64,000 bases of DNA from Epiperipatus broadwayi (Eukaryota > Onychophora > Udeonychophora > Euonychophora > Peripatidae). A program made the position numbers and the translations under genes. Shown here piece by piece: positions 46,847-58,430 of this stretch (position 1 is its first letter; each line of letters begins with the position of its first letter). Where the stretch lies: the NCBI GenBank assembly GCA_028023455.1, contig JAQFVV010012535.1:620001-684000 (forward strand), given 5' to 3'. The notes beneath the pieces were generated by a model, which saw only the letters and a list, made by a program, of their open reading frames with translations, was not told the origin of the DNA and searched no databases.

Positions 46847-46955
46847 TTCATAAAATTATATTAACCAGTTAATTTCTATTCATTAAATTAATTAACTTTT
46901 TTTCATAAAATTATATTAACCAGTTAATTTCTATTCATTAAATTAATTAACTTTT
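46847..46955 (+). repeat. 55-bp exact tandem duplication
   Basis: Units 46847-46901 and 46902-46955 both start TTCATAAAATTATATTAACC and appear identical apart from the length of the final T run. The duplication is therefore recent. Confidence 0.9.
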
Positions 46956-49084
46956 AATTCATTAAGTTATTTTTTAAAAAAAACTGAAAGTTGGAAAACA
47001 TTTTTAAAATTTGAGATAACCATCTTTAAATTAGTTTAATTCAATTGTTACAACTAATTTTCTTCTTTTCTGACCTAATGTAATACCTGATTTTCATTTT
47101 TCCAGATATTAAATTAGTTTAACTAATCTTTTGTTGAATGTGAAGGGAAATATAAATGGATAAAAAAACTTTCAAAAAAAAAATTAAATTTAAAAAAATT
47201 AAATTTTCCAAAAAAAAACTTTAATAAGTTTAAAAGGAGAAACTGAATGAATTAAAAAAATATGTTTCACAAGAAAATATTAATTTAATGAAATCATCCC
47301 TAATTATCAATTCTTACTTTTAAAACATTATTTTAATAAATTTTTTTAACTATAACAGAAAATACAATGTACACATGAAAATATCTTTAACCATAGTTGT
47401 AAATTTATTTACAGCCTTCTTTGCACTTATAATTTTTCAGTTTCTAGGTTGATTTTCTTCTTGAAGGCTTTTTCTATACAAAATACAAGATTAATTTGGA
47501 TTTCATTTAGGTAGAAGTTTTCTTAGGTTAACAAAGAGCAAAGATTTATCCATTTTCTTTCCAATAAACTTTTCAGATGAGACTAACACATACAGAAACA
47601 CATGCTCTTGATTAAAATAAGATTTGTTGCAGATTACTACAGGGATAACTTCTTTACATTTTTAGAGACAGGTTACATGGAGGAAGATGATGTCTAGCTT
47701 GTAGTTGAATTTATCACATGGTTTGTATTGTAGAAATTATTTTTATACCTAAACTCATGGTAGGCTAAATGCTTGGTTTAAAACTTCTGCTGTTCTATGC
47801 AACAATTTTGAAGATTTATGTTTCTTTTCTTTTTTGGCAGCTAAGTTAGAATTTTTTTTATCTTCCTCAGCATCTGGAATAAGACTGATTGCTTTTCACA
47901 AAACACTTAGGTCTTTTAACATATTCATACCTCTATATTTTTTAGAACAATCCTGTCTCTTCAAGACAACAACAATTTATCTCCAGGTGAATTTTTAGAA
48001 ATACAATTGTTCAGCTATATTTTTCCTTCAACATTAAAATGGAAAAACAAGTCAAAAATTTAAATTAGAATCATAAAATCTTTGACATTCCTTTCTAAAT
48101 ATTTTTTTGCAAAAATGACAAGATAATCAGTTAATTGCACTGACTACATTTTTATATTAAAGAGAGATAAATAAATAAAAAACTCTGACTAATTATAATA
48201 AAATTTAACAAAATATAAAAATCATATTCTTTTTTCTTTTCAAAATATTTCTAAACATAAAACTTTATCTTTCTTAAAATGTTAACATTAAATATTATTA
48301 AATAGTTTATAAAAAAAAGATAAAATGATTTTCTCTTAGTACATTTTCAAAGTTTAAATTAAAACTACTAATTAATTATAACTACCGAGGAGGGAAGTAA
48401 AAAATCTGTTTATATTATTTTATAATTTTCTCACCTTTTTACTATTATTTATAACTCATAAAAATAATCACATATTAAAATCATATTAAATTTTAAAATT
48501 TAAAGTTTGAGAATTCTCATATTATTAGGTTGTAAGTAAAAAACATTTAATTAAAATAAACCCAATATTATTATATATTAAAAAATATATTTTTAATATA
48601 GCAATGTTGTCAAATTAATACAATATGTATGTTTTAAGTTTATTGAAGTTAGGGTTGGATGTATGATGAATGCATTCTATTATCTATAAATATATGAATA
48701 CTATAATGCAATTGAAGATTAAAATTTAAACTTGTAAAAATATTTTGAATATTTATATATAACAATTGTTTTATTGTGGACATATAGAATAAGATTTTAT
48801 AAAAATCTTTGTTGAAGAAAATAAATTGTATATTAGTAAAAGATATAGTTTGTAATCAAATTAGTTGTCTGTTTGGTTAATTTTTTAAATGTAATATTGT
48901 GATGATCACTGTTATTCAATAAAATAAAATATTGTTTTAAATATACATGTGTTGGTTTGTTACCTAGTAGTTATTGTCAGGTGGTGTCCATATAAATTAT
49001 ATAAATAAACAGAAAAAATAAATTGTTGAATTAACTTAGTTTGACCATTATAATATATTGTGATTGTAATGGAATGAAAAATGT
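46956..49084. other. AT-rich DNA, nothing recognisable
   Basis: Long A- and T-runs and no frame of interest. No repeat partner noticed. Confidence 0.5.
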
Positions 49085-49510
49085 ATGAATTACATCATTT
49101 TCTGCTATTATTAACCCATGGCAGGATGAATTTCTCCCCAAGTTCTACTCATCTTTTCCGATATCTGACCTCTATTCTCCACATCATCCAAGCACACTTC
49201 ATTTCATTCACCCATCTCATATCTTATCTTTTTGTAAGTCTTTTACAATCTCTTTGAATCCAGTTTAACATTTCAACTGTTCATCTATTATCATCTCTTT
49301 TAGCAATATGTTCAGTCCAATTCTACTGTAGTTTCTTAATTCTTTCAATGATATCAGTAACACCTATTTGTTCTTTTGCACATATATTTTATTTTTGATT
49401 TCTTCTTGTTATTCATAACATACATCTCTCCATACTTTGTTGAGTGGTGTGCAATCTCAATAATGCTCTTCTGTTGTAATCATCAGATTTTTGCATTCAT
49501 GCAATAAAAT
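49085..49510 (-). pseudogene. RTE-type LINE 3' end fragment
   Basis: On the minus strand the sequence begins near 49500 with RRALLRLHTTQQSMERC and continues with GVTDIIERIK, the same C-terminal series as in the LINE at 63190-63330 (RRAIPRLYTTQQNMER, then VTDIIEKIK in broken frames). Several stops and shifts are present. Only the last part of the ORF and the 3' end are preserved, as expected of a 5'-truncated copy. Confidence 0.7.
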
Positions 49511-49665
49511 CCAAAATTAAGGCAAAATATATCAAAGCTGACTGAAGTGAGATGGTGAAATCCCAAATCTGATCAAGCTTCAGCTCATTTGCCAGCACTC
49601 TATGACTTAATACCTTTTGAAGGTCATCTCTAAGATTGCACTCAGTCTCAATTTCTTCAATGGGG

Positions 49666-49748
49666 AACATAACACATGGAGAAACATGAAACTCAAAGAC
49701 TGAGTAAACATAACACATGGAGAAACATGAAACTCAAAGTCTGAGTAA
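49666..49748 (+). repeat. 41-bp tandem duplication
   Basis: Two near-identical units with AACATAACACATGGAGAAAC and CATGAAACTCAAAG, differing at one base (GACTGAG against GTCTGAG). The 73-codon minus frame over it is a repeat product. Confidence 0.88.
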
Positions 49749-50690
49749 ACATAAGATTAAATTAAAGGCTTAAAATAGACTGATATACATGATAACCGAG
49801 ATAATATTTATAACTTAACGTTAATGCACCTCAATCACACATAATATACTAAATAAAGATTAAATTGAATTGCAGTCAGACTATGAGTGAAACGGACATA
49901 TGAAACCAGCATAATTTTAAATACATTTATTAATTAATAAAAAACAAAAACAAAACAAAAAGAAAAACACACAGTCTCAAACGTGGGAGTGAATGCATGC
50001 AGGTGCCATAGTGGTTGAAATGGAAATATTATAGCAATCTCATCGGTGTTTACATACTAAAATAAGTGTATGTGTATAAGCGGTCACTTAAGATTAGGTC
50101 TAAATTAATATGCAAAATATTCCCTGTAGCTTGCTACTTTATAAATAATCTTAGTAGCCCAAGATTGCTTATTTATTTCAGTGTTCTATAACCACTATCT
50201 GTCCCCCTTAAAGTGTGAGCACACAAATGTGTTCAAGCCAATGCAGATTTAACCTATCAAAAGTTTTATTAGATATTTTTCTCTACAAACACATTTAAGC
50301 AGGGGGGAGTCATTGTTCTAGATTTAACAAAAGCCTAAAGGCATTTATATTTTTTGTAGATAAGTAATTTTGTTTTCTTTTAAATTCTCAATAACTAGAC
50401 AAAAGAATTTGTTGAAACTTGTGTTAATGCAGGTGGAGAAAGATATCTAGTTTAATTTAAAAATATTTTAAGTGTAATCTGATTATCAGAAAATATCTTA
50501 TATAGTAAATATTTTTTTGTGTTGAATCAGATAGTGGTCAGAGTGGATAATAGATTTGATTAAAAATCAAAATTCTTCAGTTTAATTAGGGGATTACATA
50601 GGAATGCTTCATGCATTGTTGAGATCCATTAATAAAATTCAAAATTAGCTAATAAAATGTTTTTCAGAGGGGCACCTAGATTGGGATTGT
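49749..50690. other. AT-rich DNA, nothing recognisable
   Basis: No frame with motifs. This may be the upstream part of an LTR whose promoter is the next entry, but no LTR start could be fixed. Confidence 0.4.
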
Positions 50691-50697
50691 AATGAGT

Positions 50698-51030
50698 GGG
50701 CTATATAAGCTATTCACCAGGTGTTTGCGACACTCTCACTAACTAGCTCACTCTTTCTTTGAACTCACTCACTTATTTATTGGAATGGATTGTACTTGTC
50801 CACTTGCTGATTTTAATTTATTTACTTGCTTGCTTACTTATTGCATTTTTTAAAACTTACTTAAACTTAGATTTGGAGATACACTTACCACACTTATTGG
50901 AACTTACATAAACTTGGAGAGTTGGAGTTGAACCTACAGAGACAAATAGTCATCCATTCATGAACTTTCAGATATTTTTTTATATCATGCTGGTCAAGAG
51001 CAAACTCCAAGATGATTTTGAACTAATAAA
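50698..51030 (+). promoter_or_regulatory. Promoter plus poly(A) signal pair, LTR-like
   Basis: GGGCTATATAAGC (TATA at about 50700) lies about 320 bp upstream of AATAAA (51025-51030) with a GT-rich TGCTGTGCAAATCTGTGTTT just after. TATA box, short transcribed stretch, AATAAA and GT-rich element in this order are typical of an LTR R/U5 region. Neither LTR terminus was found, so a solo LTR is only suggested. Confidence 0.35.
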
Positions 51031-51357
51031 TTGTTATTAGTGCTGTGCAAATCTGTGTTTACCAGCAAGTTCTGATATTAGAAAAAAACGAAAGTAAAAG
51101 AGAATCATTACCAGTGCTCGTTAAACTAAAAAGGAAATTCTACTATTAGTGGATGATCGATGAGTAGAAAAAAAGTTAAATTTGATTAAACATGCAACAC
51201 AAGTATATTCTCATCCATGAAATGGTCATGGGGTAGGAACTCCAGTCAGTATGTCCACCCAGCTCTGTTTCTACTGTCAGAAATGTCTCAGAGCCCAGAG
51301 AAGTATGATAGATTTTATATGGTACACTCTATTTTTATTAATTATATATATATATAT

Positions 51358-51510
51358 TGTACCGATAAAAACATGTTTATCCATCTAACATGAGCTGGAA
51401 CTCACAAAATGTACTTCAAACCCAGTCCAGCCCAAGATTTAGGTCAGGGACCAACCTGGATTCGAACCCACTCCATAAGCTCCAGATCAAACACCTAATG
51501 AATAACATAA
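51358..51510 (-). repeat. tRNA-derived SINE-like unit with strong B-box
   Basis: On the minus strand GAGTGGGTTCGAATCCAGG (about 51454-51472) holds a perfect B-box GGTTCGAATCC. It is followed by a unique body (GGTTGGTCCCTGACC, GGGCTGGACTGGGTTTGAAG) ending at TATCGGTACA next to a TA array, a SINE-like layout of tRNA head, body and simple-repeat tail. The A-box is less clear. It is unlike the tRNA-Val-like series at 34 kb. Confidence 0.5.
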
Positions 51511-51859
51511 TAGTGATGGCACATGAGAATTAATTTTAAATCCGGCTGACTAGGAGAGCGGAGAAGACAATGAGACTTCTATTAACGATGATTACATTAA
51601 GATAATAGATAAGCATGGCTGTAATATGTGGAAGTGGAGGAAAAGGAATTCGAACTACTCAAATAAGTTAGACAATAAAATATAGTTTAATATAATGAAA
51701 AATTATTTATATACATTGATAAATTAAGTACATTAGTATGTGTGTGAATGAGCAAGCGGTAGATAATTACATAGTGTCATTCACGCTATTATTTCTCATA
51801 TGCTCTTTATTAGCTAAATAATATCTTACAAATAAACACACATTTTTGGTGGGTCTAAT

Positions 51860-51941
51860 ATTAAGATGCCAATCAGTTATTAGAAAGAAGTCACATAAAA
51901 TTGCCATTAACGCTTTGATTTACGGTTCAGAAACATGGTGA
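51860..51941 (+). pseudogene. Short LINE ORF relic
   Basis: One frame reads KKSHKIAINALIYGSETW before a TGA at 51939. LxYGSETW is a characteristic motif after the RT domain of LINEs such as the one at 63.2 kb (VLPVLTYGSETWALN). The fragment is under 100 bp and has lost its flanks. Confidence 0.5.
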
Positions 51942-52249
51942 CTAACATATATTAGGGGAGCATTCTGAAATTCATTATAGATATAAATACAAACTATTTT
52001 TCTGCCATTATGGTCATGGAAATACATAAAATACATTTGAAAACATTTGATTATATTTAAACTTATGACAAAATATTTAATCACAAATTATTTTAATAAT
52101 AGTAAGATGAATGCTTTATTTTTCCCAAGGCATATAGATACTCTTAAATATAGATATATAAATTATGACAGTGAGATTGTATATGATTGAAATAAACTTA
52201 ATTAATAAAATAGAAGTAATTGGCATTTATATATATCTTTTAAGCAAAG

Positions 52250-52680
52250 CTTAATTTTAATGTTAGAGCATTAAAACTGGGTCATGAAGCAAAAGAAATA
52301 ATAATAATAATACGAAGAAGTTTGCGGTGCTGACATAATAGCCTAAAAATAACTAAGAGGAAAAGGTCGTGCTTCTGGATGAAAAATGAGATCTCACACC
52401 TCCTTCTTGGGTAGTGCTTAGAGAAAATTGGATAAGCATGGCATGGCCCAGACTTTTGCTGGTATAACCGACATGAGAGGCCTTTTATCTATACGAAGTG
52501 AATATGCATAGCATGTTCCAAACTTACGGGATTACTGCCAGAGGCATTTTATATGAAATAAATGTGGTTCCAGATAGCTCAACTATCTATGGAACGAGGT
52601 ACGAAAAGAAATCTATGGGTTCGAACTTTGTCACAACCCCCAGATTAGAAGACTAGAAGCACGTAATATATATATACGAA
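52250..52680 (+). repeat. Unknown repeat with internal duplication and tRNA-like end
   Basis: About 52433-52500 and 52501-52565 are degenerate copies (ATAAGCATGGCATGGCCCA against ATATGCATAGCATGTTCCA, then GGTATAACC/GGGATTACT and AGAGGC). At 52575-52640 AGATAGCTCAACTATCTATG, with A-box-like TAGCTCA, precedes ATGGGTTCGAACTTTG, a B-box-like segment. The block is more GC-rich than its flanks and ends at a TA array (52667). It may be a SINE or solo LTR fragment. Confidence 0.4.
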
Positions 52681-53048
52681 GATAGGCTAAATGACAGAAA
52701 CGCAGTATGAATGAATACCACTAACAACATTGAATAAATTTTACTGCTTTAAAATAAATGACCCTTGTTTGAATACTATAATACACCATGCAATTATAAT
52801 ATTTATAGAGAAATTTACATTTCATTTACTTAAAATATACTTGAAGATTTTATATAGCAAATGAAACATTAAGATTTAGATTTCAAATTAATAAAATATA
52901 TGTTAAGATTTGATTTAGTAAAAGAAACATTAAGATTTCCCCCTTCCCTTTCTTACTATTTAAAATAATTCAATCCCACGTTCACGATTTTTATAATAAC
53001 TGGAATATATAGCATATATTTTAAGAATATAAAAAATATAACTAGCAG

Positions 53049-53049
<1 letters not shown>

Positions 53050-53084
<35 letters not shown>
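53050..53084. repeat. (TA)n array
   Basis: Simple TA dinucleotide repeat with no element edge recognised. Confidence 0.95.
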
Positions 53085-53086
<2 letters not shown>

Positions 53087-54532
53087 CAATTAAGTCATCT
53101 TTTTTTTAGAATTAAATAAATAGTATTTTATAAGATTTCAAAGCGTTAATTAGCTTAAATTCTGGATTTTCAGAGTTAAACCAATCAATTTTTATATTAA
53201 AAACGAACCTAAAATGTTGATTCATAAAACAATCTGGCAAACGTATTAATTTACAATGCATTATATATGTATATTTTAAGGGGACGTTAATAACCTTTGT
53301 ATGAAGGTTTAGAAGAAGAAAAAATGACAGAAAAGATTTTTAGAAATTAAGCTCGCCAGGTTGTGAGATTGACATTTTAATAATAAGCAAGCAGATACAT
53401 AAATCGAATAATACATATAAATAAATGACTGCACCAAGTTAAAGAAAGTTAAGAACATATGAGATAGGATTAGATATAAAGAAATTATTTGAGAGCAAAA
53501 TTACATTCACAAATATAAATATAAAAAAAGCAAAGTTAAAGAAAACATGAGAAGAGATCTTGATAGATTATTTAGACTAAATTGACTATTAGGTGGCCTC
53601 TTGGAAATTTACCTTGCAATTTTAAGAGTCCATTTTAAAGTATGGCACGTGCACAGTGATTGAAATGCAAGTACTTTGGTGGCAGGAAACTTCTATTAGC
53701 ATTCTAAAGTTATTTTTAGACCTTTTTTTCATTTCAGGGCAGCAGGATATTACGGTAGTGACAAAGGATGACCCAAAGGGTCAAGCAGAGTGGTGAATTT
53801 ATTGCTACATCATTTTTAAGTTTCAAGCAAAATGAAATATGTTTATAATACCTCTCTCTAAAAGTAGCTAATCTAATCTCCTATTCAAAATTCAGTCATT
53901 TTATACTTTTTCTTTTATCAGTTGTTTTTTAAGATGCAATTGTAAGATAACGTCCAAAAATAAATTCAAATCTATTTCCAGATTAGAAATAGATTTGACA
54001 ACATGTTTTTTAACAAAAGTATCTGTAATCTTAATCCCATTTTAAGTAAAAAAAACTTTAATTAAAAATACCTACCCCAGATTAAAACAATAATGCTTCC
54101 AACCTTTAATTATTTTTGGACAATTAACAACAGTCACATCTTCCATATTGGATTTTATAAAAAAAATATACAGTTTAATAGAAAAACAAGCAATTTAAAA
54201 AGAAAAAGTTAAAAATGACATATAATAAATATTTAAAAACATCAATATTTTGTTAGTAAGTTTTGCTCCTATGTATATATTTGAGCCGCATCTATAATAC
54301 TTTAATTAAAAAGAACTAATAATTAATAAAAAGAATTAATAATAATTTTAAAACATATTATTGAAACATTAAATTTTATAATTTAGGCGCGCATCTCAAA
54401 TATATACATGAAATATATATACATGACAAAAGGAGCAGGATGGGAAATAGGGATTTAAACACAGGTTAGTAGGTAGAAACATGAAGCACAATCTTAAGCT
54501 AAGATTGACTGCTTCAATATATATATATATAT
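53085..54532. other. AT-rich DNA, nothing recognisable
   Basis: 53640-53800 is locally less AT-rich, but no frame or RNA is readable. A small hairpin, TCAAATCTATTT...AAATAGATTTGA, lies at about 53968-54000. Confidence 0.45.
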
Positions 54533-56105
54533 TATAACACCCACCGACATAATATAAAACCGCCATTGTTGGCTTTAACCCGAAGCTTCGAATAAAGATA
54601 TTTGTGAGCATGGTTTGATTCCATCTCACATGCCAATCCTACCCGTAGATAAGAATTATCTCCTCGAAAACGTAAATAAGGGTTCTGGTATGTATATCTG
54701 TTTATGGTAGCGCCCCGAACCAGCTCAATCTCAGGGTTTGGGGATAATAGTCTAACTAGAGAACAAAGCTAAAACAAAACTAACTACGTCTTACATATCT
54801 ATTATTATATGCGATAGTTTATTGGATAAAATCCATTTATCTAACCCGGATCTTATCGGGGTTTATTCTATTCACGACCATACCCATTACCAATAAATCC
54901 CATTTATACACGCATATAAATATCAATATTCAAGCGTACAGCCCATTTATTCTGATCCACACACATATATATATATAATTCATACACGCATCAAAATAGT
55001 GCAAATATATATCAGAGCTGTTTATTTAATGTTGTAATTTATTTAATTTTAAAAGAGACTTAATATAGCAATTAATATTGAGGTAACACTAGTTTCCTTA
55101 TTAAGATACATTCACTGAACACATATTTTGCGCCACGTCACTTTACCTTAGTTCACGCGATCAAAGACAAGTCCGCATTTATACCTTGCCAAGAAAACTG
55201 GTCTGGTAGATACAACGGATGGCAAATAGTTCTAATAGGGTATGTCGAATAGTATATTCCAGAGGTGGAGTAGTTGATTCACTCGCTTTGCGTAAAGGTC
55301 CACATTTTCAAAGATCTTTCGTCACCATTTCTTTGATGAAACAAAATTTCTTTATTTTATTAACGCAGTTCGTAAGTCCGCTTCAGGTGAGTTTCACGAC
55401 GAGTGTCCACTGGGCCGATTAACGAAACCCGCACTATAGAATTACCCCGACATTTTGGGTAGAAAAAAATATTAAAAACTTCTTAAGAAAAATTTTTACA
55501 CGTCCTCCTAATCTGGAGTTCAAGCCGCGTCTCTTTTTTCTCCTTTTTTATATATCTCCTTTCGAGCACAACAAAAAGTTCTTTTGTTTTCACTTTTAAC
55601 TTTTCAAAATTCTCTCTGTGTATCCGTACGCCACTGACCAGTTCTTCCATTGTTCTTCAAAAAAAATACCCACCTGACCAGCTTTCAGACTTCCCGACGC
55701 CAGTTATTAACTAAACTGCCTACAGCAATTAATTCATTTCTATTTCGGTCCTCATATGTTCCAGAGATTACTCAACAAAAGAAAACACGTGTTACCGACA
55801 ATATTATTAAAACTTTAAAAAAAAACTTAACGGATAAAATATATACGCATAATCAATTACAATTTATACAGCTCTATATATAATTGATTATAACCATCAC
55901 CGATAATACATACGCATATTGTACACTCGCACATACAACTATATTTACATATGCATACACACATAACTTTCACACTCCTTGTAACAGGGTTCGAATGACC
56001 ATTTACATATATATATTTTTTTTTATTTATACATAGTCGCTCCACATTAACACTAGCAATTAGTAATATATCACATACGCGCGTATTCGAACCCGGTTTG
56101 TTACA
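54533..56105. mobile_element. Probable solo LTR, 1.6 kb (LTR-B)
   Basis: It begins TATAACACCCACCGAC, one base off the TGTAAC form, after ATAT. It ends CGGTTTGTTACA before ATAT. Inside it is more GC- and CpG-rich than its surroundings, with an AATAAA near 54590. No internal region or partner LTR is present. Frames at 55219-55422 and 55650-55883 show no domain. Confidence 0.4.
55980..56105. repeat. Inverted repeat at the end of LTR-B
   Basis: TGTAACAGGGTTCGAAT (55980) is mirrored by ATTCGAACCCGGTTTGTTACA (56085-56105) with a 4-base gap. The two arms enclose 126 bp. This could be a small MITE of its own, but no matching target duplication is seen; otherwise it is a terminal hairpin of the LTR. 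GGTTCGAAT also resembles a tRNA B-box. Confidence 0.6.
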
Positions 56106-56850
56106 ATATATATATACACACTTCATTTATATATGTCTTTGCATAATAAGCTTTGCATAAAAATATGAATATTATCTAAAGTACTATTTAGTATTTGTAT
56201 AATGTATTCGTGTGCAAGGTTATAATTTTTAGACTGCTCTCTCTCATGAATTGATTCTTTTCTTTTTATGTTTCAACATTATATTTCTTTATCAAAATAG
56301 CTATTATATTATCATATTTTTTTCTCTGCATTGGGGTTTATTATTAGTTTTTATCTTTGTAATTGGTGAAGGGATGTGGGGTTCAATAAATATTTACTCA
56401 ATAATCTTCGGGTTTCTTTCTTTAATAATAAAATAATTAGATAATTAAGTGAGTTTTGGGATTCTAATTTTTTTACCTGGGATAAAAAGAACACTGAGCT
56501 GGCATATGGGATACCAACTTATCAGGATTTAAATCTTTAGTCATTAGGGTCTTTATTTCTATTAGATTTTTGTTTGTTTTACTATATTTTATATAATTAT
56601 TGGCCTTGCATATCCTTTCAAGAGGGGAAATATTTTTTCTCTTTTTGGGAGTGGTGTGAGGGGTTGTAATTAAAGTAATTCTTCAAAGGTATTTAAGAGC
56701 CAATACTTTAATAACCACCCTTATGACTGCATCAATGTGATCATAAAAAGATTTAAAATTGCTTTTTACCATGGCGTGTTGCCATATTTTTTTTCATGTT
56801 CAATATGTGAGTATGCTCATCTTAACAGGGTTTGGATTAACTAAGATAAT
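56106..56850. other. AT-rich DNA, one hydrophobic frame
   Basis: The 61-codon frame at 56251-56436 is strongly hydrophobic, but this follows from T-richness and no family is recognised. Nothing else seen. Confidence 0.45.
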
Positions 56851-58171
56851 ATATATTATAAAGAATAGAAATGAGGAGATAATATCCATGTAAATAGAGA
56901 TAATCTTTAACCTTTGATATTAGCAAGAAATTATTAATTACTACTAATTGACAATCTGAGACCAAACCAGTTTTTTCATTAACCTTTCCATAGGTCACTT
57001 CATTATTGGCCAAGAGAAGTAAAACTCTGAAAGTTTTAATTGGTCAATTGACAAACTCTTTGATAGAAATATTTTCATCTTTTAATATATATTAATTTTA
57101 GTTTCGTTTTCAAAAAGTATATTAATTATTTGTAATGTTAGGAAAGTAAACGAATGTTTTTTCAAAAATATATTTTTATTTGTATTTTATAGAAATATTC
57201 AAAAGTGGAAAATCAAAAAAAATATTACGAGCAAATTACAAGCAATACAAACGTCATTTATATCCCTCCCAGATTTACGTTATTAAAAATGTTACGAATT
57301 TTTTAAGAATTTTTTAGTAAAATCTGAGCGTCTTTCTAAAAATAATTATATTTTCAGTATATTTTAACCAAAATACATGGTAATATGTAAATAAATGCCA
57401 GAAAAATATTCTAAAACATTAATCTTTGTTTGAAAATCAAATAAACAGCTTGGGGAAATCTAAACTCTCGACAGGATGCCAAAATTATTGCTATAGCTGG
57501 TTTCTTTTTCAATTTACAATCATGTAAAGTATACAAATTTTTAATAAAACCTTACTACTTTTGTAAAATAATTATATTTTCAGCAGATGTTATGAAGATC
57601 ATTTATAATATGTATGAAAAATAATAATAAAAACACTTTAAAACATATATTTTCATTTTCAGCAGTGAAAAAATATTTAGCAGAATCATCAGCCAATAAG
57701 CATCGAGAATGGATGGCCCAACAAATCAGAATTGGCCTTCTTTTTTTGTTTAACTTAAAACCCTCCTAGTATTGATTTTTTACTTGTAAAATAATTCAAG
57801 AGATGGCAGCATCTTACAGAACTTTTTCTAAAGTTTCCAATGAGTATGAATATGTTACCATAGCTCAAAAAATACCTGATTTAGAGTGATCCAAAGCCTT
57901 TGATGCAGCAATGCATTGAACCCTATTGAAAGGTTAACCTATAATAGCTCTTTTGTTGGAGTATTTTGTGGAAGTAAAAGAGGACTCATTCTAGACCTCT
58001 TTTATTTCAATAAAAAACTCAAACAAAAGAGTTATTTTAGGTTAATGAAAGTATTGATTTGACTTCAGGGATTGTCAACTAGTAGTAATTGATAATTTAT
58101 TGGTAACATCAAAAGTTAAAGACTATCTCTATTTACATGGATATTTATCTCCTCATTTCTATTCCTTGTTA
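56851..58171. mobile_element. 1.3-kb unit bounded by about 140-bp inverted repeats
   Basis: The left arm 56851-56993 and right arm about 58037-58171 are inverted copies at roughly nine bases in ten, e.g. GAATAGAAATGAGGAGATA against TATCTCCTCATTTCTATTC and CATGTAAATAGAGATA against TATCTCTATTTACATG. The interior has no long frame and includes two partly similar segments (about 57330 and 57560, AATTATATTTTCAG). It is either a non-autonomous DNA transposon with long TIRs or two opposed MITE copies. Confidence 0.65.
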
Positions 58172-58221
58172 TAATAACAATCCATAGAAATATTTGTTTC
58201 AATATATATATATATATATAT

Positions 58222-58264
58222 TAATAATTCAAACAAATTTATTTAAATTTGTTTGAATTATTAT
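58222..58264. repeat. Perfect 19-bp-arm hairpin
   Basis: AATAATTCAAACAAATTT is followed by ATTT and the exact inverse AAATTTGTTTGAATTATT, immediately after a (TA)n run. No terminator role is inferred in this eukaryotic setting. Confidence 0.85.
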
Positions 58265-58314
58265 TATATAATTTAAAAATAGACATTTAATGGTTATATA
58301 TATATATTGAAGCT

Positions 58315-58430
58315 GGAAATATAGTACATATTTCTGCTTCACATAGTGCCAATGTCATCAGCACTAGTGTGGGTTTGAACCCAACCTTTTATATTAACTG
58401 ACACCCACCTCATACTAGGTGGTAGTATAA
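58315..58430 (+). repeat. tRNA-like / SINE-like unit
   Basis: GTGTGGGTTTGAACCCAAC (about 58369-58387) is a good B-box/T-arm with its own pairing. AGTGCC...GCACT just before it could be a long variable arm. It lies next to a TA array. No convincing A-box or anticodon arm is seen. Confidence 0.35.

Noticed and set aside
51358-52666. TGTACCG...(TA)n as another solo LTR
   Set aside because: It starts TGTACCG after ATAT, but no TTACA-type end precedes the TA array at 52667; the start is better explained as the tail of a minus-strand SINE-like unit.
55219-55422. 67-codon frame as a small gene
   Set aside because: It lies inside the LTR-B candidate and shows no domain; the GC-richer composition is shared with the rest of that block.
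56251-56436. Hydrophobic frame as a mitochondrial-derived or membrane protein gene
   Set aside because: Hydrophobicity follows from T-rich codons; no match to a mitochondrial protein pattern could be recognised.
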